This document shows, piece by piece, positions 14,041 to 25,272 of a stretch of DNA of 64,000 nt. The DNA lies in contig QVRM01007078.1 in the NCBI GenBank assembly GCA_003439945.1, positions 1 through 64,000 of the forward strand, read 5' to 3'. The notes under the pieces were generated by a model, which worked only from the letters and a program-made list of their open reading frames with translations, had not been told where the DNA came from and ran no database searches. The DNA is from Dermanyssus gallinae. Taxonomy: Eukaryota > Arthropoda > Arachnida > Mesostigmata > Dermanyssidae. Position 1 is the stretch's first letter. The number at the start of each line of letters is the position of its first letter. Made by a program: the position numbers and the translations under genes.

Positions 14041-15060
14041 AGTAGCTCAGAGAAGCATCGGTGGCCTACTGATGTTCAATATACTTATCAAACGATATAT
14101 TTGGCTACACCACAGCATTGTTTTTCAAGAATTTCCCACAAAAGGTAAAAAAAAGATCATTAAGGAAGGCCTTAAACGACTGTCAGATTAGTTTGAAGCC
14201 AATAGCTTGTTTACGAATTAGCCGAAAGCCAGTATTATCCAGTTTTTATGGCCTCCAGGTGTCCCAAGTATTAACCGTGAGGCATTTGTTACATGGAATC
14301 TTTGTAGGTGTTGCTTGGAGCTCACAGAGATCATGTTCAAGAGGCAGGAAGCATCGATGCCCTGGTCAAGAGCAGTAATATTCTGCTTCGTGACTGTCTG
14401 TTCACCACGCACTACACCTAAGTCCATTATTTAGTTTGTATATCTGAAGATAGATTGACTTATATGTGTCTTGTACATCCGTTACACTTACTACGTAAAA
14501 ATAACTACGTAGAAATGTCGATTCTACCCTCTTATAAATACATATGAATGTCGGCTCTACCCTCTGCAAGTAGAGATGTCTACCGTTGCTCAGATCAAAT
14601 TAATGACTAATGGGAATTCATCCCAACCTGTTCTATCTCTTCCACGCGGCATTAACCATAAACACAAAGGGATCACACATACACAAAATAACTTTATATT
14701 ATATACAAATTACATTATTTTCTTGTCTGCAACTTCACGTAATCAAGCTTCGCTTCACAGTACCAACCCTAGATTCCACTTAGTGGAACAAACTCTCTCC
14801 AGATGTGCGCGCAATTTTTTCACTGATAGTATTCAAACAAGATGCCAAACAATACCATTTAAGTGCCTTAGTCTAATATCATCTGAATACGATATTAACC
14901 ATACTAGCAGTATTCCAAATGTTACGAAGACACGTAATACACGCAATGTATACTAACATTTGAAAACTTAGAGGAGCGGCTTAGAACATCTGTACAAACG
15001 CCGACTACTCAGGAAAATACTAAAACACGTCTATCTATTTAGTCACAAGTGAACAGCATG

Positions 15061-15109
<49 letters not shown>

Positions 15110-15197
15110 TGTTAACTTGTAACTGGCACCCACTTAGTACTAGACAAACCGCCCAACAGCCAATGAGCGTCAAGGTCTTAGTCCCAATCCGAGAGCT
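14041..15197. other. Presumed netrin intron 1, start
   Basis: AT-rich sequence between the netrin donor and a family B fragment. It contains a near-duplicated AATGTCG...CTCTACCCTCT segment (14514-14534 and 14548-14568) and (TA)n at 15067-15107. No second netrin exon was found from here to the window start, so the intron is probably over 15 kb. Confidence 0.5.
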
Positions 15198-15203
15198 ACT
15201 CAC
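15198..15203 (-). other. Splice donor of netrin exon
   Basis: The minus strand reads CGTCG|GTGAGTAGC. It interrupts the conserved first LE region just after the Cys-Val where other netrins continue with Ala and the next LE domain. The intron is phase 1. The frame closes shortly after the donor, which supports a real exon end. Confidence 0.85.
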
Positions 15204-16614
15204 CGACGCAGGGATGGGCATCAGCTGCCGTGGCTCGAGCCCAGGGCCGATCGAAATGGAACGGTTTGCACTTTTCACAGTCACGACCGGCGGTATTGTG
15301 CCGACAGTCGCACACCGTATCGCCAGTCTCATCGCGTGCACATTTTGCGGCATGCCCATTACACTTGCAGCGTCCACCGACGGCCAGATCCGAGACGGCA
15401 TAGAAGTACTGTCCATCCTCGGATCCGCCAGTACCCACTCCGTTGCTAGCAGATGACGACGATGAGAACGAAGATGACGATGATGAGAATGAAGCCACCC
15501 CGCCACCGGGATTAACCGACAGCTGGCCGGTTCCTGCAGCTGCAGAAGCCGCCGCCTGTTGCGCCATCATCGTATCGTTGGCGTCCTGGTCAAACTCGTC
15601 TTCATCTTCATCGTCGTCGTCGTTATCATTGTTATTACCCTTGTCTCGACCCCCGCCTCCGTTTTCGATCGAGTTCTCCGCGTTCCAATTGACGAGCTTG
15701 TTGAACACGACCCTGATGTCGGTGGCCGTCACCCAGTCCTGCAAGACGGGGCTCGTGTCGAACTCGTACGCCGACGGCCGGCCCTCGAGCGTGCTGAACG
15801 CGATCCGGTTCTCCGTCGGAATGCTCGCCGTGTCGGTGCACAGCGCCTCGTGTTCGTTGTCGACCGTGATGTCGGCGCGCGTCGGACGACCATAGGTTCG
15901 GCGGCACGACGACGAATAGAACTGGAACGGCTGCCAGCTCTTGCCGTAGTCGGAGCTCTTGTAGAGCGCCAACGAGTCGGGCTTCGGCCCGCAGAAGCTC
16001 AGCGACACGTAGGTGAGCTCGTACTTTTTGTCGAGCGACAGCGTCAGCGTGACGTTGTGCGACGCCGCCGACGACGACGACGACGGGCCGGCGAACGGCT
16101 CCGACATCCAGCACGTCACGTTGCTCGGATTGTTGAGGTCGGTGAGGTATGAGGGCGGGTGGCGAAGTTTGACGCTGCCCTCGTCGCAGATGTCGCACGT
16201 CCGCACCAGCTCGCCGCGCTTGTCGGCGTTCGTCGCGCAGTGACGCGTCGGCGGCTTGCCGCACGTCGACGTCGACACGACGGGCCGGCTGAACGCCGCG
16301 TTCACAAAGTCCGGAATGCAGCGTTTCGGACTGCCGCGTTCGTCGTAGCACGGGTCGATGGGCGCCTGCTCCGACTGGAACATCGACAGAAAGCTCGAGT
16401 CGTCCTCTTCGGACTCGAGCGGCTGGTACTTGCGGTGGTAGGTTCGGGCCGATGCGACGCCGACGCCGCCTCCGCCGCCAAACTGCAGAAGCACCAACAG
16501 CTGAAGCACCACGACTGCGACGGCGGGGAGAAGGCGACGGCGATGGTGGGGCGCGTCGAACGTCCGCAGCGTACCGAGCCCCGCAAACGGGCGCACGTCT
16601 CGCTGGTCGCTCAT
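15204..16614 (-). CDS. Netrin, first coding exon (signal peptide, laminin N-terminal domain, start of LE domains)
   Basis: Secreted laminin-related axon-guidance ligand of the netrin/UNC-6 family; it acts extracellularly through DCC/UNC-40 and UNC-5 receptors. The exon gives 470 residues from Met (start 16614). An upstream in-frame Met at 16749 exists, but the later one sits just before the signal sequence. Residues 28-45 are a hydrophobic signal core, with possible cleavage near 56 (VASA-R). A laminin N-terminal domain runs from about 88 to 410 ([47 protein letters not shown]). The first laminin EGF-like domain starts at 416 ([33 protein letters not shown]). Residues about 316-399 are an Asp/Glu-, Ala- and Ser-rich insert where vertebrate netrins have a short loop. 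Reading stops in phase 1 at a GTGAGT donor. The remaining LE and C345C exons are not visible in the window, so they should lie beyond its left end. Family assignment is certain; the NetA/NetB orthologue is not resolved. Confidence 0.95.
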
Positions 16615-18600
16615 GCTTGGTCGTGAGTGTGTGGCGATGGCGTTTCGCCGACGCTCGCAGTGCGTGACGACGCGTGAATGGGAAGCGGGCCGAGGGGGTG
16701 CGTGACGCGTGATGGCACAAGTGAAATGGAATGAACTCACCACGCACACACGCTACACCTCTATGCAATCAAGACAGAATTGCCCGCCCCTTTACGTCGC
16801 CGACGTTGCTGTACCACGTTAACGGTAACCACTTGTTGTTGTTATTATTATTCTTGTTGTTGTTATTGCTGCTGTCGCTGTTGTTGTTGTTGTTGTCGTT
16901 GTCGCTGTTGTTGTTGTTGTTGCTATTGCTGTCCGCCAAAAGTGTGTAGTCAGTACGTTCACGTCTATACCCCTCGCACATACACCATGTCAAACAAATG
17001 CACAACCGGTCACAAACACGTACGCACTCACGTTTACACGCAGTCAATTAATCCATGCACGTCGAGATCGGGATACGAATGGTTAGGTAGATGCTTGATG
17101 CCTCTGGCGACGTGAAAAATGGGTTGTTTCGCTCTTGTCGATTACTGCCGATGAATGATGTAGTTTCGTTGCTCGTGTCGCAGTTGTTGTAGTTGCTTTT
17201 CCTGGCGATATCGTTGCACTTTACACAAGGAGTTTAGCAAGCGTGCCGAATATAGTACTCGACAATTAGCCCAACCGTAGAAGTCATAGAAGTATGACAG
17301 CAAGCCTCACTTGCACATACAGACACACACATACTCATTTTATGGGGGCAGAGGAGGGAGTCGATATTTTCTACCTCTAATTATGTGACAGTAATCGTTT
17401 TAATAGCAGTAGTAGTAGTAGTAGTAGTAGTATAAGTAGTTATGTTGAATTTAATCATGATGAGCAAGATGTCAAATATGATAACGAGGTTCAGATCACG
17501 GTGTATTCTCTCTATGCTCGCCTCGAGCAATTTTAACCACCGGCGTACCGACCAGTAGTAGTAGTAGTAACAGCCTCCGTGGCACTATCAGCAGCCAAAA
17601 CGCAAACTACCTGTATGACCACGTGTTTTTAGCACCAGCGCTCATCAACAGACCTGGTGCAACAGGCGTGCGTCCTCCCGGTGAGAGCAGTGCTGCCAAT
17701 TGCTGCTGCTGCGACAACGGTAGCCATCACAAACATGCCATCACAAAGTCCTGCTGTCCTGCTGTCATATCATCGCCATCGTGTTATGATGATTCAGTGT
17801 CGTCCGTCAATCCGCCCACCTCAAGTCACAGAAGAAGTCCGCAGGACAGGTCTGTCTGCGCGCGCGATTCGAGGAACGTGTCGTGCTGCACGCCGAAGAC
17901 GGACCAAATAAAAACCGAAACAAGCGAGACAGACGACAGGTGGATGGATGACGAGGATTCGACGAGCACTGATCACGCTTGGATCTCGAACTGGAATCGA
18001 GCGTGCAGAAGAAGAAGAAGAAGAGGCTGGCTTGCTCCTCCAACCACCGAGGCTGGCTTGCTCCTCCAACCACCGGGGCTGGGGCACGTGTGACGGCACC
18101 GCGTGATCTCGGTGGCACGCGTGTGAGAGGCGACGCTGTGTGAAGAGCAGCACGTCCACATTGGCCGGACGACACGAACATCTGTCGAGCGCACGCTCAG
18201 ATCCGCTCTCAGATCTGTCGCTTCGGCCATCGGCGTTGCCGCCGCCGCTGCTGCTGCTGCTGCCGCTGCTACCGCCAGCTCTGAGCACAGCAGCCGCTTA
18301 TCGCTAGCACGACCACTGTTGCTGCTGCCGTTGCCGCTGCCGTTCCCGCTGACGCCCGCACCGCTCAGAGAACTCCGAGCACCATCCTGGGCTGGTAGCT
18401 GCCCGCCCTTACCACTGTGGCGAGGGTCGTCCGTCGCCAAGCCGGTACACGGCCGGTGGTCGAGGGCGAGAGCAGCCGAAACACGGCGGAAGCACAACCA
18501 ACCAGCCCGCCGCGCGCGCGCGCGGACTGAATGCTGCAGAGATGGTCGCGCTTCGCGATGATGGACCTACGCCGCTAATGTTAATGTGAATCCTGCTGCT
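16615..18600. other. GC-richer region upstream of netrin; possible 5' UTR or promoter
   Basis: No convincing coding exon. It holds TTG/CTG-type triplet repeats (16833-16932), (GTA)n at 17406-17431, CpG-rich sequence with a GCGCGC run near 18512-18522, and GCT/GCC triplet runs at 18240-18360. A 26-bp unit is repeated twice in tandem at 18023-18048 and 18049-18074. Because netrin reads leftward from 16614, its promoter and any 5' UTR exon would be expected here or further right; that placement is inference. Confidence 0.4.
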
Positions 18601-18608
18601 GCTGCTGT

Positions 18609-18609
18609 T

Positions 18610-18662
<53 letters not shown>

Positions 18663-18689
18663 TATTATCATTATTATTTTTTATTATTC
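18609..18689 (-). repeat. (TTA)n, 3' end of retroelement copy 2
   Basis: A TTA run with a few interruptions. It reads TAA on the minus strand, the element's own orientation. Confidence 0.9.
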
Positions 18690-19690
18690 ATTGATATTGT
18701 TTAAATGTTACAATTGTGAGGTGTGAACGTGTACTCCTTGTCTTCTCCTAACTCCTAAATATTATTCCATGGAACCGACAATACAGCCGGCGTTTCCTCG
18801 GCACACAGCAAGCGACAGCAGTTGCCGTAGAAACTCGCCTTCGCGCCAATTCCCTGTGAGATCTGTAATCCGTTGGCCCAGCTCACTGATGAATCTCTTG
18901 CTTCCCTTGCTTACCGGGCTTATTGTTTCCATCGATATTGGCACTACGATATAACTTGTCTCCAGTTCTTGGTACTTGCGTTTTTTTCCCATTATCTGCG
19001 CGCTCGGCAACCCATCCCGCTTCTAGTGAACTGTGGCGTATATACGAGGGAGCCACTGTACAGGGCACTGTAGCATCCCATACCAAGCATCTGCCGTTAG
19101 CCCATAGCGGGAGATTGTTACACCGTCAGGTCTTTTGTCGTCATGAAGTCCTAGTCTGGGCTCGAGCGTGCTTGGTATACCAGCTTTGCGTAAGGCTCTC
19201 CTTATAATTGCATTGATTTCAGCATGTCTATAAACTCTACCATGCACTTTTGATGCAGCTAAGAGGGTAAAGTCCATCCTCAGTTACTGTGGTACCACAT
19301 GCGCGGCAACTGTAGGGGTTGCAAACCGGGGCACCTATTCGAAGAGCTGTTACCATGCGGAATGAGGTGTTGTCCAGCATGGTACCCAGCTGCGGGGAAG
19401 GGAGACACTTTAGAAAGCCTCCACTAAATGTGTCCCGTGCTGCCAGAAAGACAGCTTTTTCCACTGGAGATTGGAGGTTGTCTAACAGCTCTCTAGCTGC
19501 AGCGCTGAATCTGTAGGAGTCCAATGTATGCTGTGTGGGACGTTCTTGCCAGGGGCCTGGTCCAATTGTTTGTCTAGCTATTAGCTCTGCAGCGTCTTTG
19601 GCTCTTGTGATTCTTTGGCGGATGTCTGGTTCGACCAACGTTTTTGCGAGTTTACCAAATTCCAATAGAGACGCGGCAATTATTAGGATT
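18690..19690 (-). mobile_element. REL-endonuclease non-LTR retrotransposon, 5'-truncated copy 2
   Basis: Same family as copy 1 but extending further upstream. The minus strand encodes the region between reverse transcriptase and nuclease (LEFGKLAKTLVEP, AVFLAARDTFSGGFLKCLPS, FRMVTALRIGAPVC), a zinc-knuckle-like CRACGTTV, RHAEINAIIRRALRKAGIPS, RPDGVTI, VWDATVPCTVAPS, and LRQLLSLAVCRGNAG. At least three frameshifts (near 19250, 19095 and 18975) break the frame. The 3' motif is at 18709-18722 (TACAATTGTGAGGT on the plus strand). (TTA)n abuts both ends, so again the copy lies inside a TAA array. Confidence 0.8.
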
Positions 19691-19699
19691 ATGATTATG

Positions 19700-19758
<59 letters not shown>

Positions 19759-19790
19759 CATCATCATCATCATCATCATTATTATTGCTA
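19691..19790 (-). repeat. (TTA)n/(TCA)n, 5' flank of retroelement copy 2
   Basis: ATT units with an ATC block near 19758-19780. It starts where retroelement homology ends. Confidence 0.85.
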
Positions 19791-20169
19791 TTAATGTTGT
19801 CGTTGTTGCTGCTGCTAATGTAGCTGTTTATATGTTAGGCAGTGGTGGTGCTGGTAATGCTAACAATAAAGCGATTGTTGTTGTTTTGGCTGCTGCTGTT
19901 GCTGTTGCTGCTACTGCTTATTGCTTATCTTGCTGGCAGTCTGTTTCATTGGTCTGATGATCTGAGGTCTCTACTGTCTTGTGCCTGTCGAAATGCTGCA
20001 ATGGCCATACATCTATGCTATTGTACGATGTTGCCCCACGACACTATAGACGGTATACTTATTTTGTTTTTAAAACAAATGTCCGTACTGATATCATTGG
20101 TCATCACTGGACGGGCGCCCAACGCAAGTCAACTAATCAAATAGCCAAACATTAAGATAAAGTACAACA

Positions 20170-20340
20170 AACGACAGATACATATATGATGCAATACGTG
20201 CGAAGTAGGGTTACGCCAAGGCAGATTTCTCCTCCTTGCGTCTGAGCAGGCCGTTGCGCGGTTGACACCATCACCAGGCTTATCTATTGAAGCACCTATT
20301 CAATCACTGATCATCATGATGTATAGGAAGGCAAGTTTTC
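20170..20340 (+). pseudogene. Possible reverse transcriptase motif-B scrap
   Basis: A roughly 41-codon frame reads GLRQGRFLLLASEQAVARLT then PSPGLSIEAPIQSLIIMMY, resembling motif B (GLRQGxxLSP) and the approach to motif C. No catalytic DD remains. It is too short to classify. Confidence 0.35.
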
Positions 20341-20771
20341 ATTGTTCACACAATGAACGGCAGCAGCATCTCTACATTCTAGATATATTTATCTTATTGA
20401 CTTCATGAAGGTAAGTGCACCGCACTCGTGTCAGTCCCCGGCCCCTCAGTAGCGCTTAGATGATGAAGTCCGTTCCAGAGAGTGTCGAGTGTGTGAAAAA
20501 CGAGGAAAACTGCTTCTGCTGCTGCTGGTGGTGCTGCCGCCGCCGCCGCTAAGGGTGTTTCGTGGTCTCGTGTGTATTATGCAAACGCGATCTACGTACA
20601 GTGCAGTGTTTACAGTAACATGAGCAGATAATGGAGACGCGCCCGCATGAACTGGCTGGCTCACCAACTCGCCCCCATTCCTCACTTGATCGATAGAGTT
20701 CGTTCTTTCTCCGACTTCTGGGATCAATTTTTCAACAGAGTGGTGGACTCGAGACCAAACTTAGGCGGGGA

Positions 20772-20799
20772 GCTGCCTGGCTGAACTTAGCCAGGCAGC
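20772..20799. repeat. Perfect 11-bp hairpin
   Basis: GCTGCCTGGCT, loop GAACTT, AGCCAGGCAGC. Compact and GC-rich, resembling a stem-loop terminator shape, but the context is non-coding eukaryotic DNA. Confidence 0.8.
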
Positions 20800-21559
20800 C
20801 AGCTCAACGGCACCTCACAGCATAGCAGTTACTACGTCGACTCATGTGAGAATCAAACTCTTCTTGTCGGGCAGCCTATGATGCACTGGCGGTTGATAGG
20901 TGTTGCAACATCAATTGCATGATATTGCACGCTCGATGATATTGCACTGTCTACCGTACGCCGATGATGCTCTAGCAGCCGACGTACGCTGAGCATATTT
21001 TTGTATCGAGGTGCGTCATTGAATCGATTACGATTCTGCATGTGTAGACCGACGGTTGATAAAACAAGGTAGACTCTGACATATCGGAGGGGGGGGGGGG
21101 GGTCAAAGCTTAATTTTAGTGATAAAAGTAAATGTGTCTATGTACTTGAATAGACGATGAGAGAGACGTTAACAGAGATTGTTAGGTAAGGCTCTAAGTG
21201 CGTCCTTGCTGCGTGCTCTTGCCAGCTAATGTGTTATAATCTCGACGAGCAATCTAACAGACTCTCTGCTCCCCCCGCCCGCTGTTAGTTAGTTAGTTAG
21301 TTATGCTTACTTGTTCGATCTATGCTGGTCATGTTAGAGAGTGATCCAGTAACAAGTATAGTTTACGGGTATAATGGGTCTACTTCAGAGACACTCGGGG
21401 CAATGCATAATATTCGGCACCTCGATTTGTACCTGTAGTATCCACCGGCAAATCTGCAAAAGTACTGGAATGTGTTATTTTGAGACTAAAACATTTTATT
21501 CAAGGTCAAGATTAAAGTAATGTTTTGCATATATGCATACATTTCATGTGGTTATAAAA

Positions 21560-21800
21560 TGATCAGACACATAAATACAATCTGCGTGTTGTACAGGGTG
21601 TTCTTGGCGTCCCCTAGAACTCATCAATATGTCTAGAGATCCTTCATTAGTATAGGCCGATGATGCAGCGCTTGCGTGCGGTGAGCACAGGAACCATGTT
21701 GATGGCCTGCCGAAGGTGTTGTCAGTCACGCTTACCGCAAACATCTTGTTGAGAAGACGTGGTTTCTGTATCAGCTGGCGCAGCATCCTCTTAACTAGCT
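21560..21800 (+). pseudogene. Possible reverse transcriptase motif-C scrap
   Basis: The plus-strand frame reads SLV*ADDAALACGEHRN followed by VLSVTLTANILLRRRG, resembling the SLVYADDAAL motif C of some non-LTR reverse transcriptases with a stop in place of Tyr. No other motif is attached. Confidence 0.35.
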
Positions 21801-22116
21801 TCCTAAACATGTCAGTTAAGTGGGGAATGTCCACGTGACACCGGTCAACATGGCAGCGAAATGCAACCCGTTTCGTGCGTTTAAGCTCCACCCATTCCAG
21901 GCAAGCTTTAGTCAAGCCCGGAGGCCACGCAGGTACTGCACTGTGTCAGTAGTGGAAGTACGTATATGGTCAACAGTTGGGCGTACAGGTCAGAAGAACG
22001 CACAACGAATCATCGGAAGACTCAATTTGCACGTCGAGAGGCCCAAGAACATTGTGTACAGCATGAAGATTATAACTACGTGTTTAATTATTTTGTAACC
22101 ACATGAAATATGCTCC

Positions 22117-22142
22117 GAACATATAACATCGGTTATATGTTC
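22117..22142. repeat. Perfect 11-bp hairpin
   Basis: GAACATATAAC, loop ATCG, GTTATATGTTC. AT-rich and of unknown role. Confidence 0.75.
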
Positions 22143-22877
22143 AAAGCAGCAACCTGTTGCTCGTGCTGACTCCGAGGTCTTTTACAGCTCGAAGTTTGCT
22201 CAACCCAAAATAACGATTTTGATCATTTTTCTGACTAATACAGACATATAGCGACACAGGACCTCAGGAGTCGCTGCATTAACCTTATTGCCTTTCTTAT
22301 GTACGACATGGGTCGTAGCCGTGTTAAACAGCCCCGCTACTGTACCATCTTTCAAAGATCGACAAAAACTCGACTTATTTAATAATCTAGGTTCTTAAAA
22401 CGTAGTTATCAATATTTTGCTAAATTAACTATTACTACGTTAGCTAAGTTGATGCTTAAATTATATAAATCTAAAATCAAAACACTATTATTATTATTAT
22501 CATCATCATCATCATCATTACAAACGGTCTACTTTCCCGGATACAACAGTTTGCATAGTATAGCAATGGGGGATATTGCCTCCTTGGTTTGAAATTAAAT
22601 TAATATTCAACGAAAATACACGCCTGGTGTGACTGCGGGTAGCCTCACATTTTTTAATATGATTACTTAAAAAGGACTTTGGGCGTCCCGATGTGTTGGA
22701 AAGCCGATAGACTACAACGACCGTCTAAACGCACTTCCTATTCAATTCTCGGCGCAAGAATTCGCTTATAGTAGCGATGCATACTCTATGCGTTTAAAAT
22801 TGGTTGTACAGAGTATATATTTGCGTATGTTGCGCAATTTACTTAGCATTTTAGAAATTCAGCGAGTCCTACCCAAA

Positions 22878-22915
<38 letters not shown>

Positions 22916-24506
22916 CATATGTACATAAGGGCTTACGAGCCAGCGCGAATATACACATATACTTGTGTGGAAGCGAGTATAACCAGGCGTAAAGGGCTTG
23001 GACGGAATATACGGGCATATTGAAATTTGTTTACCAACTGTCACATCGTCAATAACGCGAACGTCATACCAGTGGTCTTATAGTACTACGAATTGAGTGC
23101 ACTGGAACACATCGTATGGGTTCCGAACAAACGCCTAGAGTACGCTTTGTACAGCTCTTGCAGAGGATCTAATTACGTTCCGCAGAAACCTTTTTGGCAT
23201 CGAGATCGCGTAGCTAAGACTGCTAACAGCAATCTAGACGGCCACCTATTCAACTAGGTTGCGTCCATGTTCATGGATGTATACATATATACATTTGGTT
23301 GCTTAAAGAGTGTTCGTGATTTCGTTTTGAAAGTTTTTTTTTTTTTTTATGTTTGTGTTATTAGGTCAAGAAAAGGCCAACATGTTACATGGACTACTTA
23401 AATGATTCCATGCATTGCAGTCTTTATGTATACATATATAAAAGTGCGGGCATGTATAACGTTATATATACATATTCGATGTTCGTCTGGTTCTGCATTG
23501 TCAGTGTCTAAAACCTTCTTCTCTTTTCACTCCTCCAAGGGACCTAGCACCGCTATTACACTGTGCTTCTTATTATTATCCAAAAAGTATCTCTACATAG
23601 ATCGTTTTCCCACCGGGCATGTGTTTACGAGTACATAAACACATTTATTTATATATAATTATCAAGCGTTGTATTAAAAAAAACATTGCTATGAATCATT
23701 ACGATGCGTTTATTGTTGCTTACAGCACTACTAGTGCATGCACCTTTATTCTTTCTATTACATGCGTCACTAAGATGGTCAGAGTAAAATTTGCTTGCGT
23801 TGCAGTGCTTTCGTAAGCCATCTAGCATTGCACTTTGGTGACTCATTTTTATAATGGAAAAACAAGATTGTTATAATTTAAAAATCAGTGGCTTTAGGCA
23901 AGAATATTCTTAAACTCCTCCAACGTTACGTCAATATCTAGCTATCTATACATGTAAACGACGGTACAGTATTTAAAGTACTTTGGATGTAACCTTCCGA
24001 TTCCAACCAAAGATTTGATTGAAATTCTTCTTCATCGGATAACCTGTAGATGATTTGCACAGTTTTCGTCAAAAATTGAATATTGCAGAAGGAGATAGGC
24101 GACAGTCTATCTGTTTAGGTTTCTATGTCAATTTGAGCATTGCAGCAGTCTGTGCAGGAACCGTTTTGCTTTATTAAATTGTATGTTTATTATATGATTT
24201 TATGTGATGTAATTAGTTTTCGCCATTCTGTCAAAGTAGTTTTTTTTGCAGGTGACACTTTATCGATATGTAATGCCACCTAAAAGTTGTCTTAGGATGA
24301 TGCGTACGAAATCCAGATAGTGGTTCGATCGAGCTGCAATTGCTGCTGTCTCTGTATGAAACCACTTGCTTCCAAACAGAAGAAGTGCTAGCAGCGTTAT
24401 GTTTAAACCAATGTTAAGAAAACTCCTGTGGGGTCATTGTAGATGCTTAGATGACTATTCATTCTGTTACCCACGTAACTAACTGCTAGTATAGTGCGTC
24501 GTCATT

Positions 24507-24560
<54 letters not shown>

Positions 24561-25043
24561 TGATGATGAGACTAGAAATATGAGAGAATTAGATAGTATG
24601 AGATAGAAGAGCAGAGATCTAGACGGGATATATATATATATTACATATGTGAATAAGTAAGCTGTGGCTCTCTGGGTCTATTTGCCACAATGTATGCATG
24701 AGTTTGCAGTTTTACCTCCAAACACTAGAAATGATGAAGAAACAGGTGCGAAAACATCTATGCCAGGTGAAATGCGAGAGTCGCCTAGAGAATACATGAG
24801 AACGCTAGCATGATTTGGGACCGAACCCGTATGCAAAAGGGGCAGGCGACCAAAAAGGGTAAGTATGTGGGGTGACGTGGGATGATGGCACGGGATGTAA
24901 GCAGGACACACACAAGCAGAGAATATGAAGAGATGAGCCAGAGAGAAGAGAGAGAGATATATGATGGGAGACAGTGAGAGATGAAAGACGATATATGAGA
25001 TTTTGAAAGAAGAGAGTCGAGAGCGTTTTGAAGAGACTAGTAG

Positions 25044-25045
25044 AT

Positions 25046-25098
<53 letters not shown>

Positions 25099-25195
25099 TA
25101 TATATATATTGAGTCGTTAGTTTTCAGATGCGTTATGTGACACATTGATGATAACAGACAACATGGACAATAAATTTGCCGGCGGCTATGTCGGT

Positions 25196-25271
<76 letters not shown>
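25044..25271. repeat. Two long (TA)n tracts
   Basis: TA runs at about 25044-25108 and 25198-25271 with single-base phase slips (ATAATAT, TACTAT). Self-complementary, so potentially cruciform-forming. Confidence 0.9.

Positions 25272-25272
<1 letters not shown>

Noticed and set aside
15635..16768. A 377-codon Arg/Pro-rich frame overlapping netrin in another frame
   Set aside because: It is a GC-driven shadow of the netrin exon; netrin has clear domain conservation and the other frame has none.
24900..25040. Purine-rich GA stretch as a possible regulatory element
   Set aside because: Only an irregular GAGA-rich composition near TA microsatellites; no gene nearby to regulate.
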